Assembly (NCBI RefSeq): GCF_023343835.1
Contig: NC_064444.1
Coordinates: 7,121,219-7,185,218, forward strand
DNA: 64,000 nt
DNA from: Lagopus muta
Taxonomy: Eukaryota > Chordata > Aves > Galliformes > Phasianidae
Direction of reading: 5' to 3'
The notes under the pieces are model-generated. The model ran no database searches, was not told the origin of the DNA, and saw nothing but the letters and a program-made list of their open reading frames with translations. Each line of letters starts with the position of its first letter. The stretch's first letter is position 1. Of this stretch, positions 48,266 to 62,012 are shown in pieces. The translations under genes and the position numbers were made by a program.

Positions 48266-50834
48266 CTACAGAAATGAGAGATTGCTTGCTCCATTTTTTA
48301 CACTCCAACCTCCAGTCAACTATCCCGACATTACACAGCCCATAGCTGTCTCAGACTCCAGGCTGAGATGCAGACGCCTCAAGATTTCCACTTGAGTGGC
48401 TCCGTCTTGTTCTAGTCACAGTTTACAGCACTGTTATTATTTGCAATTACTCTGAACCCATGAAATAATTGAGGTAATCAAATCAAACTTATGAAGACAT
48501 ACTTCAATATGAAAGAATGAGAAACTCAGTATTTTAATTGTGAAAAATTATATAACTGAAAATCGATATAACTTACTATGTTTATATTTCAGTATATTTC
48601 AACCAAACATGAATTCATGATTAGCTGTGGATAACCTCCTCGATTTATCTACTATAGATTCAATAGCTGTAAGTAATAATTATGAGTATACTTTGGAGAG
48701 GACTCCATAACTATATTGTGTCCCACTCCTCCACCCCCCGCCAAAAATAAAAATCATAGGAAAGTCAATTTAGAACTATGTCAAGGGGTACGTAAGTCTT
48801 GTTGCTAAGCTCCCTGACTTCATTCTGTACTCTGTGTGCAGTATCATCCAGTGCTCAAAATAACTCAAGTTCTTCTACATGTTGCCTACACAGAGTAAGA
48901 ATTACACTAATTTATAAAGGTAAATACCCAGTAGCTTTCCCTACAAAAGATGGACCTACAAATTGTCTAACAACTCGATCCGACTCTTCAGTATAAAAAT
49001 ATTAACACAGCACCTTTCTCTAAATAATACAGTTACTTTAAAAAATTGCAGTCAGTTCTCATGTGTCATGTAAGATATATATAAAAAACTTTTAATCACT
49101 TACATCACCAGCAAGGGAAGGGGGTCATAGAAGCATCTGAGTATATGATAATGGTGGGAAGAAGGCCAGGAAATGTCTGAAAGCACAAGTTTTAAGCAAT
49201 GGAAAGGATCTGGGCAGCCATCATTCAAATCAGATTAAGCTGTTGTGGAACTATATGCTAATAAAGCAAGATTCAGCTATTCAGTGGAGCTAGTGTTCCA
49301 TCCTGGTGAAAACAATTCCAGCCTTTTTCTTTTTTGCTATTACAAATAGGATCTACTCACTGCTGTGAATAGAAGCTTTCTACTATATATTTTTGCACAT
49401 ATACATTCATTTTCATTATAAGGCCTGTATTCATCAGAATGAAAGCAGAATTAGTGCAAGGGTCCATTATTCTTCAGAAGTTACATTAAACTAAGGTACC
49501 AATTCTTAGTATGACTCACTGTTCTTTTTCTGTAGTAGTTTGGGTGCCATTTCTCCAAGAAACTGAGGAACTGCAAAATGGATGTTTCTGGAGGTGTGAC
49601 AGAAGATGGAAGAACATGTTTTACTTTAAACATAGCTGAAAATCCTCTAACTCTGCTTGTTGTTTTATCAGTATAAAAGAAGCTTCCATCTCCTTAGCCA
49701 GTTATCAAGAGAATGAGAAAAACAGCTCCAGTTCAAACCATTTCTCATCACATGCCACTGTGTTACATATCTCTACCTTTTACTTGTATACATTTGTCAA
49801 CATATACAGAATTTGATTTTAAAAAATAATTTAGAAGATTGTTGTCTTATAATCCAGCTAAACTGAATAATGTTTTCTAGTGGCACTATTAACAATTTAA
49901 GTTGTGTATAGCTGCATCAGTTTCAGAATGAAACAGCACTTCAAAGGGCACATACTGATAGGAAAGGTAAAAACTTGGTAAATGATAAAATAGAGGGTAT
50001 CTTGACCTTTGTATGAAAGTTGGATTTCACTTTAGGCTAATTACATTGCAAATCATCTCCTCTCTATTCAGGGTAATTTACTTTAAAAACATGAAAATAG
50101 GATGTTTCATCTGAGTGCATGTTGAAACTACACAAACAAAATTTACATCAAGAGCAATCTAAGGGGTCCCAGAACCAGGGCATTTAGCTTTTCTATATTC
50201 ATGATGCAGTTAGCTGACTCACAACAAACTTATCTCCCATCATTTAAGCTAACCTGGACAACCTTGCATAAGGGCCACCTGTTATCTGCCTAATCATCAC
50301 TTCATTCACAGTCTCTCATTGCCATCCAAGTAGCTTTTTAAACTTACGCTATTATTAAATCCTATACATAAAAATGAGTTCTGGCAATTTCCTGATTTTC
50401 CTCTCACCTGTTAAGTAATAATCAGGTTGCGTAAGGTTTCCTATTAAACAGAATTCTTTTAGATGTTCAGACTTTAGAGCTGATTTTAGCACAGGGAGCA
50501 GATGTTAATAGCTTCTCATCAGCTTCTTCAGCTTGTTTTCTGCAGCACAGTTCTACTTCAGTATTACATATTCCACTTCTCTTTCTTTCATTATTTATTT
50601 GAGAATTTAAAAATATTTTGTCTCTGTGGAAAAATTCCATCAGAATGTAATGGAACTAAAACTGTATTATTCTAGATGGCCTTAATGATTGCTGATGTAG
50701 GAGGTCTCACAGACAGAAGCTTTAAAAACACTAAAATTTAAAAGACATCTAGGTTCCACATAGAATTACTGATGTAACAAAAACAAGTGAACACTAAGAT
50801 ACAAGCATCCTACATTATTTTCTACACATTCATA

Positions 50835-50884
50835 TTTAGCAATTTTTTGAACATAATTTTTTAGCAATTTTTTGAACATAAAGG
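50835..50884. repeat. 25-bp tandem duplication
   Basis: TTTAGCAATTTTTTGAACATAA occurs at 50835 and 50860. The last three bases of each 25-bp unit differ. Confidence 0.95.
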
Positions 50885-50889
50885 GAGCA

Positions 50890-50912
50890 CCCCCCCCCCA
50901 CACACACACACC
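50890..50912. repeat. C10 run followed by (AC)n
   Basis: C10 then ACACACACACACC. Confidence 0.95.
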
Positions 50913-53900
50913 TCTTGACTGCTTGGCAATCAAGACATCAGCAGCTCACCATAATGCAAACAGAAAACATAGAAAGTCTGTGGCTTAATAAAGTTTCTAA
51001 TTAGAGCTAGGAACTAGTTACTAGGTCATGATCTACTTTGCTTTATTATGGTTATACAGCTTGAAGTTTATAGATAACTTGTTTCCAACTGAAGCAAGTT
51101 ACTGGCCTGCTAATATCAGGTGGATTTACTCTGGACAGTGACTACTTTCTGTACTCTCTTTTGTATACATCAGTTGGATTAGGCACTGTAAAGGCAACTT
51201 AAAAATCTTAATGCTTAGAATTCAAGTATCAGTCCTGAAATTGCAACATCTCCTGTCCACTGCACAAACACTATAAAAAACAAGAGCTTATTAGGGATTT
51301 ACAATCATTTTACTTAAGAATGTGATATCGCCATAGTATGCATGAGCACTTAAAGTTTATTACTACTTTAAGAAAGTACTAGCTTGCTTTTATTCTTTTT
51401 CATATCATTATGTAATGATGAAATTGAATGGGAAGCATAACAGCTAAATGCTTCTGAGAACCTTACACAATTCGATGTTAAAATACATACATTCTAATAT
51501 CTTTCTTCTTCATCTAAGATCTACATCAAAAAAGTATATTTGTGTATTTGTAAAGTTGACTGCTACAATATTAAACTAATTGTAAATACTAGCTTAAAGT
51601 ACATGACCTTTAGTTTCATACCTGAATCTTTATTTAATCTATGATTAGAGTCAAGAATCCCAGAATGTGCCATACCTGAAATAGTCTGAACAGATTTGAT
51701 GGGAAACCAGAAAAAGTGCTGCAGATGACAAATCTAATTCCTGTACTTCTGAAGTGCTCATTTAGAAGCACAGAGAAGTAGGAATCAGTGACAAACATGC
51801 AGCTAAAGATTCTGAGTTTCACTCACTCTCATTTTTATTCCAGGCTCTTTCCTTCTCTGACACAACTACCAAAGATCAGGGAAGTGGCAAAAATTCTGAT
51901 TCTGTATCTGTACTGTATAATAGAGTACCAAATTAACAGACAAACAAACCCCCTACAGCTACAGAAATTTCCAGGAATTTCAAGCATTGCCCCAATAAAT
52001 CGAAACCCTCAAGTTCATTTGGCAAGAAACTGCTGCAACTACTGCATTATACAGATGAACTAGACTAACTCTGCCCAGCAGCAAAGAACCACATTGTCAC
52101 CCTTTTGCTCCAAGCCCCAGGAAGACAGTGGGGAGGCAAAAAATAAAAATAAAAAAAAAATCCTTGGATAGAAATAAATACAATTTAATAGCTAGGCAAA
52201 GCTACAGAGGAACAAAGCTACACCTCCCAAAAGCAAAATGATGCTCACTACTAGAAGGAAAAATACAACAAAAATTAAGCATATAAAGGATTTAATTACT
52301 GGTAATGGGATCTTTAAAGAATCCAGATCACTCCCAGAGATAAAAAGCATAATAGCGGTCAGTATATAATGGAAGGTCCAATATTTGTCTAGATGTCTCT
52401 AAAGTTCCTTGTCTAAATTTGGTTTCCATTTAGCTTTTGAAGCTGGAATCTTACTGAGTGTTAATGGAAGATGTACATTTCAATCTAAAGTAAGCTAAGC
52501 CTACTGAAATTGCTAAGATTTATACCAGCTACGTAAATATCGTACAAGAAACAGGAGTAATTCTACCAAAATATTTACACGTATCTGTAAGCTTAATACA
52601 GAGTGAGACCTGTATGAAGACGTTCTTTGGACTGTTCAGTAAATCTCAGAACTAAGTAGACCCACCCTCTTGTACACACACCTACAGGGTCTTCAATTCT
52701 GGGGTGTGTCTGACACAGAAGTTTTTTTCCCCTTTCTCCATTGGATTTGAAAGCTAGAGTAAACTGTCCCACGTTCTCCACTTTGGATTTACAACAGCAC
52801 TGCATGACTGACTACAGATTTGAGTAGGACCCTACAATGAGAACGCTAATAGTACACATGCATCCGCTCTCATTCAGGGGAAAAAAGTAGAAATATTCCT
52901 AGTATATATAACACACACCTTGTTTTCAAAATCACTCTAAAGAGCTGGTACATCTCAATCAATACAAGTAACTCACTAATGTTAATATTGCATGAACAAT
53001 GGAAATACTGTGCAGCAAATGCCTCTCTCTTAAGAGCCTGGGGTGGACAAGGCAATTGCGCTCAAGATTACAGGGTCAGCCTTCAAACAACAAAAACAAT
53101 TATATACACTCCATTTTTAATTGTCCATCCTTCTGTTTTGAAATGCCTAATCCTTCAAAGTATTATTATTTGATAAATATAGCTCAGTTTCCTATAGAAG
53201 TGCAATCATTTAAACTGCAGTCAACAAATATGTCAGAAGATACTTTGCACAGTGAAGGGATAGTGCTTCAGGAGCATAATGACAGCACAAAGCAGCATGG
53301 TACATACTGTGCAGCACAGGAAGAGGCTAACCAGATTCCTTAAGATGCTTCATTCTAACACCAAAGACTGTCCAATTCAGAATACTGAAGTTACAAGGAT
53401 GCAGTTCAAAATTAAACAATATCTTTCCACTCCCAAGTACATACATGTAACAAAAAAAAATTTAAGCTCCCATTTAGTCCTACCTTATAGTTACTGCACC
53501 ACAAAAATATCATGGATCCAACACTGCTTAGTTCACTTATCAAATATAATATTGAGAATTTCATTTGCAATAATACCAGTTATAAAACATATCATTAACT
53601 GTAGAATAGTTGTTTTTGTTGTTGCCCATTTAAAAATAAAAACAAAAAACAGCTTAGCCATTTCCAAGTTGTCAGAAGATGCTTAGTCTCTGGGGTTGCT
53701 TTGTCACAGAAGGTAAGATCAAACCAATAGAAAAAAAAATACAATGAGTTTGAACTATAGGCCAGCTCAGCCATGCAGCAATAAAAACAGCAGCAGTCTT
53801 TCTAAAGTATCTGACAGGCTTCATTTGTCTCAGAATAAACTCTGGTATGTCACATGCTCATGCATTCCCGTCATCCCTTTTCTGTGTTGCAGCCACTCCT

Positions 53901-55494
53901 TAGTGTGCTGCCAAAGAAGTATGCAAAGTAAACGAGAATGCCAAGAGATTTTCAAATGAATATGACTTTTAGGAGAATCTGTAAGTCAAGGACCCCAGGC
54001 AGGCATCAATTCCTTTCTCTCTCTGCCAAAGGGCTGTCACTTTCTTGGAAAGTTAAATTTGTCACGAGGAAAGAAAATTTCACCATAGTCTATTTAAATA
54101 ACTTAGGGAGTAGAATCTTTTCCCAGGTGTTTTTCCACAGAAACCAAATGTATCAATCATTTTATTCTCTGAAATAACAATTTATTATCCATGCAGGAGG
54201 CCTCAGATTCAATCTGCACACTGTTCTAAGTGTCGTGTCAAATACCCAAAACTGTCATCAGTCTTTATCAAGGAAATCACCCAGTTCTTATCATCAGTTT
54301 TTATTAATAAGACTATTTATTACTTCAATAATTAATTTTGACAAGTAGTCTGTCATTTAGATAATGAATAAATATTGATAAATAGCTTGGTTAATACACT
54401 CTTGCTGTATAACTAGCTTAGAAAACGTGGAGACTAAAACAATTAATGCTATATCAGGTATCTCACAATTAGAATTGAACATATTATACTCATCTAAAAC
54501 AATCTTTCAAATTCCACAGTACTTGGATGTGATATCCTGGTGTGATATCTTAAAATGATTTTTAGCTCCCAAGTTGATTTTTTTTGTCATATTTCACATA
54601 TTTTCAAAAATCATTAATTCATTAAAAAAAGTGGTTGCATAGCAAATCCATTAAATTAGATAGTCCCTAATCAGCCAGGTCTTCATGATTTGGAGATGCA
54701 GCCTGCTCAGACCATCATCACAAGCTTGGTCTCAGAATCTTTATACTAGAAAAAATAATAATTAGCCTTCTGTGTCAGAAAATAAACGCGGCATTAAACT
54801 TACAAGACTTCCTTTGCATCAGTGCCCATTCTGCAGAACACCCTCAACTGCTAAAGGGAACCACTGCAAGCCAACAAACAAGGCACATGTAATGTTCTCC
54901 AGGGTAACTCTTTAACCTACTTCCCAATCATTTTAACTGCAACAATTCTGTTCCATGCCTTCACAAGTGGCTGTTGATAAGATGAACAGGCAACCTACAC
55001 ATCCTTCCCGCCCAGCAGGCACAAAGCTATTTTTTTTTTTTTAAATGGCCAGTGATATATACTGCGTTTGCTTTTCTCAAGCCTCCTTCTTATCTGTCTC
55101 AGAACTGTCAAGCCAACACTGCTGCTTATTCCTTAATCATCTCTACTGTCAAACTCATATTTCACCACATTCTTCATTCATGCTACAGACCTTGCCAAGT
55201 GCAATTGCCCTTATGCTTAAAGTACAATCAAATATAAGACTATTCATGAGGTCTAGTGAACTGGATGGACAGCAGACAGACTTCTTGGTACACCCGCTCA
55301 AGCCAGACTGGCAGACCTGGCAGCCAAATCAGGTGAATTAGAAATCTCTTCTATTCAGCTCTGCTGGCTGCTAAATTATGCCTGAATCCCTCTAAACTTG
55401 CATGGAATATTTCTGAAGGTGTTGTAAAATTATTTCTTTGATATGTCAGATTAAGCTCTATCGTTCATGTTGATGACCATAAATGCTCATCACC

Positions 55495-55797
55495 AAGAGA
55501 TGCTAGAGAAAGTGCCACAAAGGTGGTAAAGGGACTAGAAAACAAGTGCTGAGGAGCAGCCAGGGGAAGTGGGACAGTTTAGTTTGGAGAATAGGAGGCT
55601 GAGAGGAAAGCACTGAGGAGGTGTTGGTCTTCTTCCTCTTGTGGCAAGGATAAGATGCAATAAAACAGACTCCAGTTGTGTTGTAATAGAGAAGGGAAGG
55701 GCAGTTTAGATGAGATATTAGGAAGAATTTCTTCACAGATAGAGGTTAAGGACTGGAAAGAGCTGGTCAGTTCATTTGGTGGCTTTCCCTTCCTGCA
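55495..55797 (+). mobile_element. CR1 LINE, ORF2 3'-part fragment
   Basis: About 300 bases follow the CR1 pattern: 'gccacaaaggtggtaaagggactagaaaa', 'gaggagcagccaggggaagtggg', 'agtttggagaataggaggctgagaggaaa', 'gaggtgttggtcttcttcc', 'agatgagatattaggaagaatttcttcacag', 'ggactggaaagagctg'. It is diverged and truncated at both ends. The ATTCTRTG end is not reached. Confidence 0.9.
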
Positions 55798-58700
55798 TTT
55801 AATAATAAATTAATCAATAATAAGATATTATTCTACATATGGCATACCTCTCCACGTTTTGATCTGCTTTATATTGTTTTAAAACATTCTTTAATGTTCT
55901 CTTTAAATAGGGAAATAGTCACAATAGTCACTTTATTTGTGACAGCTTCATAAATCACAGGAATTTATACAGACACAGGAAATTAAATATCTTTGGGACT
56001 TAAAGGGGTTAGTATGCATTTACACCAAAGGAAACATTCAAATCAAGTGTTTTATCTAAGAAATTAATTGAATATATTTCTACCTGCTATAGTAAACTTC
56101 ATAAAATGTGTGATCTACTCTCAGTCTTAATCCCTCTGCTCAGAAAACTTGATCTCTATGGTGTATGCTCAGGCATCTTTACTTTGCCTTAGCATCAGTT
56201 TTGCAAAACTGGCATTTAAATCATCTTGATATGTATGTATTCCGAACTTATAAGTTCAAATCACCTTTCCTTCTATTCAGCACTGTATTCAAACAAAGTC
56301 CTTCCCTGTATTCAGACTCTACTTGAAAAAAAAAATAAGACACCATTTCAAAAGTTATTTAATAATAATTTAAAAATCTCAACAATGTGACAGTGTCCAG
56401 GTATAAGAAAGCAGAAAACAACATTGCAGTATTCGTTCTTTAACTGTTATCTATAGAACTACAGTGGACTGCCCAAGTCTCTATCTACAATCCAAATTAA
56501 TTCACTTGGCATATTAATATTTATTTCCCCCTCTGAGACAAGCTGATCAAAATGGCATACCCTGCCATGTAGGTTACGTGATCTAAGGTCAGAATAAGAC
56601 CTTAGCTAATGAGTTTTGTTAAGCAAGCCTGGATTAATTTCAGACTTTAATTATTTTTCAATAAATGTATCACTAGCCAATGTTGTGCCTAAGTTATGTC
56701 ACCTGGACTGCAATGCAGGACTGATTTCCAGTCTATTCCACCTTCTATCCAACTGTCCCCGAAATACTACATACAAACAATCTCATTCAACATAAAATTC
56801 AAGCTACAGTAAGTAGACACCCTACAGTCATATTGTGTCTGTCTCCATAAAATAAATCATACAATCCAAAATCTCAAACATCAAGTTTCCCTTAATAAAA
56901 ACACTAATACTAAGCAATAATCTAATAAAGACTTTCACTTGAGATATTCACATGTATAGAATTTAAATTTATATTTTCCTCAAGGAAAAATTAGCATCAA
57001 CCTAAGTATTACCATGCAACTGTCTGATAATAGGGTCACAACTTCACAGAAGTGAGAACCTATAGAGAACATACAGCACAGTATGGCTTTCACATACCAC
57101 CTCACCAGAAACTTTATAGGAAAAGCTTTTTAAACAACTGGAATCTACATAAGAAGATCCTATCATAAGGATGGTTATGGGTTAATCATCAGATCAACTG
57201 CTTCTATCTGACATACAATTAATAGACTAAGTCCATCCCTGAAAAATAAATGAAAAATTTGCCAAAGCACATCCCCACCTCACCTAAACCATTAAATCCA
57301 TGGATTCAATGTATGCATTTTGTCAAATATAATTACTTTATTCAATATGCACAGTATGGCTTCATAGAAAACAGGTGTTTAAAACCGAGCAGCCGTCACA
57401 AACTAAAATGAACACAACACAATCAATACAGAGATGTCTAATTCACACTGAGGGCCATTTCCAAGGAATTGTACATGCGGAATGAAACAGGTCTACAAGA
57501 CTTGAAGTTTGATAATACTGTGCAATCCTAGGCATTTATTTCCTAAAGTTTATTCAAATTTAATTTTCTCACCAGCGGTATCATATTAAAAAAAAAAAAA
57601 TCAAAACAAGTTTCATCTCAGCTTTGCCTTGTCATAATTGTGGACAGCAAAATAAGGCAATGTCTCTTCTACTTCTGACAATACTATACTCAGTAAAAAC
57701 TGAAGGCAGCTACATCACAGATGCAACTGACCAGTGTACAGGAACCTAACTCTAACATTAAACAGAAGATTAAAGGCATTGTTTGACAATGCAAAGCAAA
57801 AGCGCCGATAAGAAGTACTCTTCCACCTCCAAGTAACAATGATGTTTTAGAAAAGATCAGAAGAAAAACTTTAAAAGCTAGGTTTTTTTTTTTTTTTCAA
57901 AATGTGACCTGAATCAGTGGCTGGCATACAAAAAAAGAAGCCAAGAAAAATGACAGTGGCTGCATTTTCAAATACTTCAGAACCAAATAAAGAGAGAGGG
58001 CTGCTGATCTGGAACAGCTGTATAGTAATTTGTTGTATTTACCAGTTTCCTACTACTATTAGAAGAAACAAACTCTTAACCCTTTATATTCAAATCCATT
58101 TCAATACTTTCTCAATTAAAATTGAAGTAAACATAAATGCACTAACAAAATTTACTATGAAGCTGACTGCTAGGTAAACCTTCCTCTGTTTTCTTCTTTG
58201 AGAAACAAATAATACATTTAATCCCACATCAGAAGAACTTTTTCATAATCTGGCAACTAAAATAATTTATCTTCCAAACATTGTTACTGTATTTCCACAC
58301 CTCTAAACGCTTTGATGCCTTATCTACAAATATGAAAACCTGCAATATCACAACCCCTTGTATACACAGAAGGAGAGGTTTCTAGCAACGGACATCAGAA
58401 GATAAAAGTTTTTATAGCAAATTCCTACAGTTTAAGATACCAAGCTTTACAGATCTCTGTATCAGAACATGTACTACCACAAAACTTCATTCAAGTATGC
58501 TACAGACAGTTTTGAAGGAGTAATTTTGACTCACTACTGAATACTTCCCATATCAACTTGTCTGATATTCGCAGATAATCTTTATTATGCAGCGTATATA
58601 CTGGATACTTTTACTCTGATAAACATTTCAAAGCAATTAAACAGAGATATAGTCAAAAGTTAATAAAAGCACAGAGCAAATTCTCTGCTGGGCCTAAATT

Positions 58701-58906
58701 TAATTATATGGCACACATAATCATTTAATTTTATGAAGATGAAAATGGGATACCTTGCAATAAAAGGAACCCTGACACTGAAGCACTCAAATCTGTAGAT
58801 TTAATGTGCTCCAAAATATATTCATCTTATCACTACTCAGCTGAAAAATGAGAAAAAAGACTTGTACAAGAATACCTAACAATTCTGATAGCTCTAAAGA
58901 TCTACC

Positions 58907-58939
58907 TATATATATATCTATATATATATATATATATAT
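58907..58939. repeat. (TA)n microsatellite
   Basis: Thirty-three bases of TA repeats with one interrupting C. Confidence 0.95.
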
Positions 58940-60588
58940 CTCTGAATACCTACAGAACAGTTGTGAAAGCTAATCTTACATAGTACCTAAAAATTATGAC
59001 AAAATGATACTTTTTTTACCCTAGCAAGGATTTGCATGAATTTCTGTAGGAAATGCTGGACTTGTGAATGAAGTATATAGAGACTAGGGAAAAAAAAAGA
59101 TTATTTTTCTTGAAAAGACAAACACACTGACAGACCAAACTTACCAGGTGGTTACAATTACATGTATTTACCAGATATTAACCAAAAAAATCTGGCCTAA
59201 TTTGAGTATTCAGATGACTCATCCAAATTAAACTCTTACTGAAACAAATAATTTCATATGGATTAAAAAAAAAAATAAAAAATGAGTTCTCTCTGAGGAA
59301 AGTATTCTAAGTTCCTTCACATCATGATGTTTCTCTAACTGCTGATTTGAGCTGCTCATCACACATGTCAATTATGCAAGATAAGAGCTTCTGGGAAAAT
59401 ATATCACGTCTCTACCAGTCCCAGTCCCCCAAACTGATGATTCGTCTAATGCTTCCTATTTTCCCTTCAGACCTAATAGTGATAGCTGTAAAACAAAAAT
59501 TTGAGCTTGATTCGAAATAGCTGCAATAAGTATTTCGGTGTTTTGTTTGTTGTTGTTGTTTTTAATCTTTACAAATTAAGATATGCCAATTAGATTCCAT
59601 ACACAGCCTTCTGGTAGAAGCCTCTGCATAAAAAGGCTAAAGATGCATATTATCTCTTTGAAGAAAGTAGTATTATTTTGTTGAAACCTTTATCCAAAAC
59701 GACAATCAAACTGCTAAACTGGTTTCTCCATTCCCCCTTTCAGAGACCTTTCCCCCAGCACACAAACCAGTAACTGTGAGTAATGATGCCAACAAAACCA
59801 GATCACAAGAGTTGAATTATATTTTATAAAGATTTAAGAACACTTGGCATTTTTTTATTTACAGCTCCACAACCAAATACTAAAATAGAAGCAAACAAAT
59901 GTGGGAAGTTACTTGTGCACAACAAACCATGTCAGCAAATGCTGTACAGAAACTTCTTTCCCATTTTCATCTGTTTGCTGAGCATATGTTCAGGATTTGT
60001 AAGCATCGTTTGCTGTTAAATGACAATGAATTAAATTTCTACAAAAGGCCATTTCTCAGGGTGAAATTAAAAACTCATTTATGTTTTGAAGTAATAGAAT
60101 AAATCAAGAAAAAACAGCATAAGGAATTAATAAGGGGATGATACAGGAAAAAAAAGCAAGAGGGTGAAGAAGCAGATGGAGAAGGAAGAGGCACTAAAAG
60201 TGAAAAAACCTGTTATTTCAGAACTATATAGAACTGTAACAATTAAAAGATTTTTTGTAAACAGAAATCTTGAAGCCTCTTTCGGAAACACAGCAGCAAG
60301 AACGAGCTAGCTTCCCACACATTGGCCCAGGAAAAGGACTAGCAATACTGTTGTTCTGCCTTGAAAAGCAGTCAATCACCAATACAAATCTTTCTCCCCA
60401 GTAGAAAAAGCTTTAACTGATCCCAAAGACATTTACTGCATTCAATTTCCCTTGGTTCTGCACAGACAAAGTTTGGTTTTTAGCTTTACTACTTTTAGTC
60501 AAGTGTTCTACTGCATATAGCATTTGGAATTGTCTGTAAAACATCACTGGAAAAGGGAAATTCCTCCACACAGTAGTAAATACTGTGT

Positions 60589-60652
60589 AAAAAAAAAAAA
60601 TAGTAAAAAAATTTAAAAAAAAGTAAAAAATAGTAAAAAAAAAAAAATAAAT
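60589..60652. repeat. A-rich low-complexity tract
   Basis: Runs of A broken by repeated TAGT and GT motifs, suggesting slippage of an A(n)TAGT unit. Confidence 0.9.
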
Positions 60653-60760
60653 CAAGACAGACTGCCTATCTTCACCTGGCATGAAGCAAATGGACTTGTA
60701 CATTTTCACTAACCTCAAGTTACTCAGCCCAAGCTTTTTTCAATCTATTCTTCTGAGAGG

Positions 60761-60786
60761 TATCAGTAATACCTATCAGTAATAAA
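60761..60786. repeat. 13-bp tandem duplication
   Basis: TATCAGTAATACC then TATCAGTAATAAA. Confidence 0.9.
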
Positions 60787-61177
60787 TGCTTATAAGAACA
60801 CGTGCTCTTTCCACTATACAGAAATTGCACATATTAGGAAAAGATAGAATCAGTATTGAAGAATTTCTTACATTGTGCCCATTATTAATCAATACCTTTT
60901 CTAGTCACAAAGGATGAGTTAAGCTACAATGACAAAAGAAAAGTTTGCAAGATTACTGAGGCACAATTACATGTTAGTTATACAGACATTCTATTTGTTT
61001 ATTGAGCAAAGCATTAAATGGCTGCTGAGTTAGAGCAAACACTGAAGCAGAGACAGGGCATTCAATTGGATTCAGAACGTTTCTTACGATTCTCATAGAC
61101 AGTGACAAATTAATGTAAAAATGAAAAAGTAAAAAAGCCTGCCTGTGAGAGCATGGAAGCACTGATCTAGATCTTAC

Positions 61178-61372
61178 CTGAAATTCTCCAGTGGTGAGTT
61201 ATGTAATACAGGTAGAACAGAAACATGAACATGGGTTTAAGAGCACACAAATATAATTCATTACTAGAAAGTGGTGCAACGACTTGCTGTAGCACATTGG
61301 TGACATCTCCAGCACACACATCTGTGATGCTAATGCAATGCTTAGGTCTTACACACCACAGACTTCGAAAGA
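61178..61372 (-). CDS. Candidate 195-nt internal exon, product unknown
   Basis: On the minus strand a pyrimidine-rich acceptor (CTTACCTTTCCCTAAAAG) and a strong donor (TTTCAG|GTAAGA) bound 195 nt that are open in one frame for 64 codons, the longest splice-bounded open segment I found. It starts with two bases completing a codon and ends with one base. The translation includes DVTNVLQQVVAPLSSNELY and later a hydrophobic stretch, ALKPMFMFLFYLYYITHHW, that could be one membrane segment. Two CpGs survive. Cysteines and aromatics are frequent, which is also typical of chance frames, so this is not decisive. No family recognised. Confidence 0.25.
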
Positions 61373-61990
61373 CTTTTAGGGAAAGGTAAGTTTAAAGCCG
61401 TATCACTTTATCTCAGCGTCATACTAAGTTAACAGCTCCTGTTACAGTATTTCCAGCTGAAGATCTTACACAGTTATCCTGATTTCTAAAAGCAGAACTA
61501 CATTTCTGAAAAGAACTACGTTTTGAAAATTAAAATGAGTAGATAAGCCACACATTCTTTAAGTTCCTCAACTCTAAAACAGTCCTGCTATTTTAATCCA
61601 TAACTTGTATCACTAACACGTGGATTTAGTCACTTTTAAATAATTCTTTGGATACATTCTATACACACATTCTTCTCCAAATACTGAGAGTTCTATAATG
61701 CCACAAACACTTGTCAGAACTTTTTCTTCTCTCCCAGAGTATGTTCTCTGCTCTGAGGACACAGAGGACAAATACAAATTTAACATTATACCCACCATGG
61801 ATTATATGAGAAAAGTTTCATTTGACATATTTTTAGAGTAATGTATTTGTAGGTTCTTCTAAGGTCAGTTTAATCCAGAATGCTAAAGGTGGATAAAGCA
61901 AAGCTATATTTTACAGTATTAAAAGCACACAGACACGCACATACCCACGGTATTTTCTTCTTTGCTAAATTGTTCTTAACCTTTGCAATT

Positions 61991-62012
61991 AAAAAAAAAA
62001 AAAAAAAAAAAA
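61991..62012. repeat. A22 homopolymer tract
   Basis: Uninterrupted A22. No AATAAA lies just upstream, so a retrocopy tail is not indicated. Confidence 0.9.

Larger units (their letters stand above)
48119..55494. other. Unique AT-rich DNA between CR1 fragments
   Basis: No gene recognised. It contains the minus-strand candidate exon 48192-48265, a 25-bp tandem (50835-50884) and a C10/(AC)n tract (50890-50912). The 135-codon plus-strand frame at 53279-53686 has no domain. The frame at 55045-55341 has a more protein-like last third (SSELDGQQTDFLVHPLKPDW) ending in CAG|GTGAAT, but its upstream acceptor is weak. Confidence 0.55.

Noticed and set aside
53279-53686. 135-codon plus-strand ORF
   Set aside because: Random-looking composition rich in I, S, T and K, no motif, no gene context.
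56253-56263. GTTCAAATC resembling a tRNA T-loop
   Set aside because: No acceptor stem, D arm or anticodon arm could be built around it.
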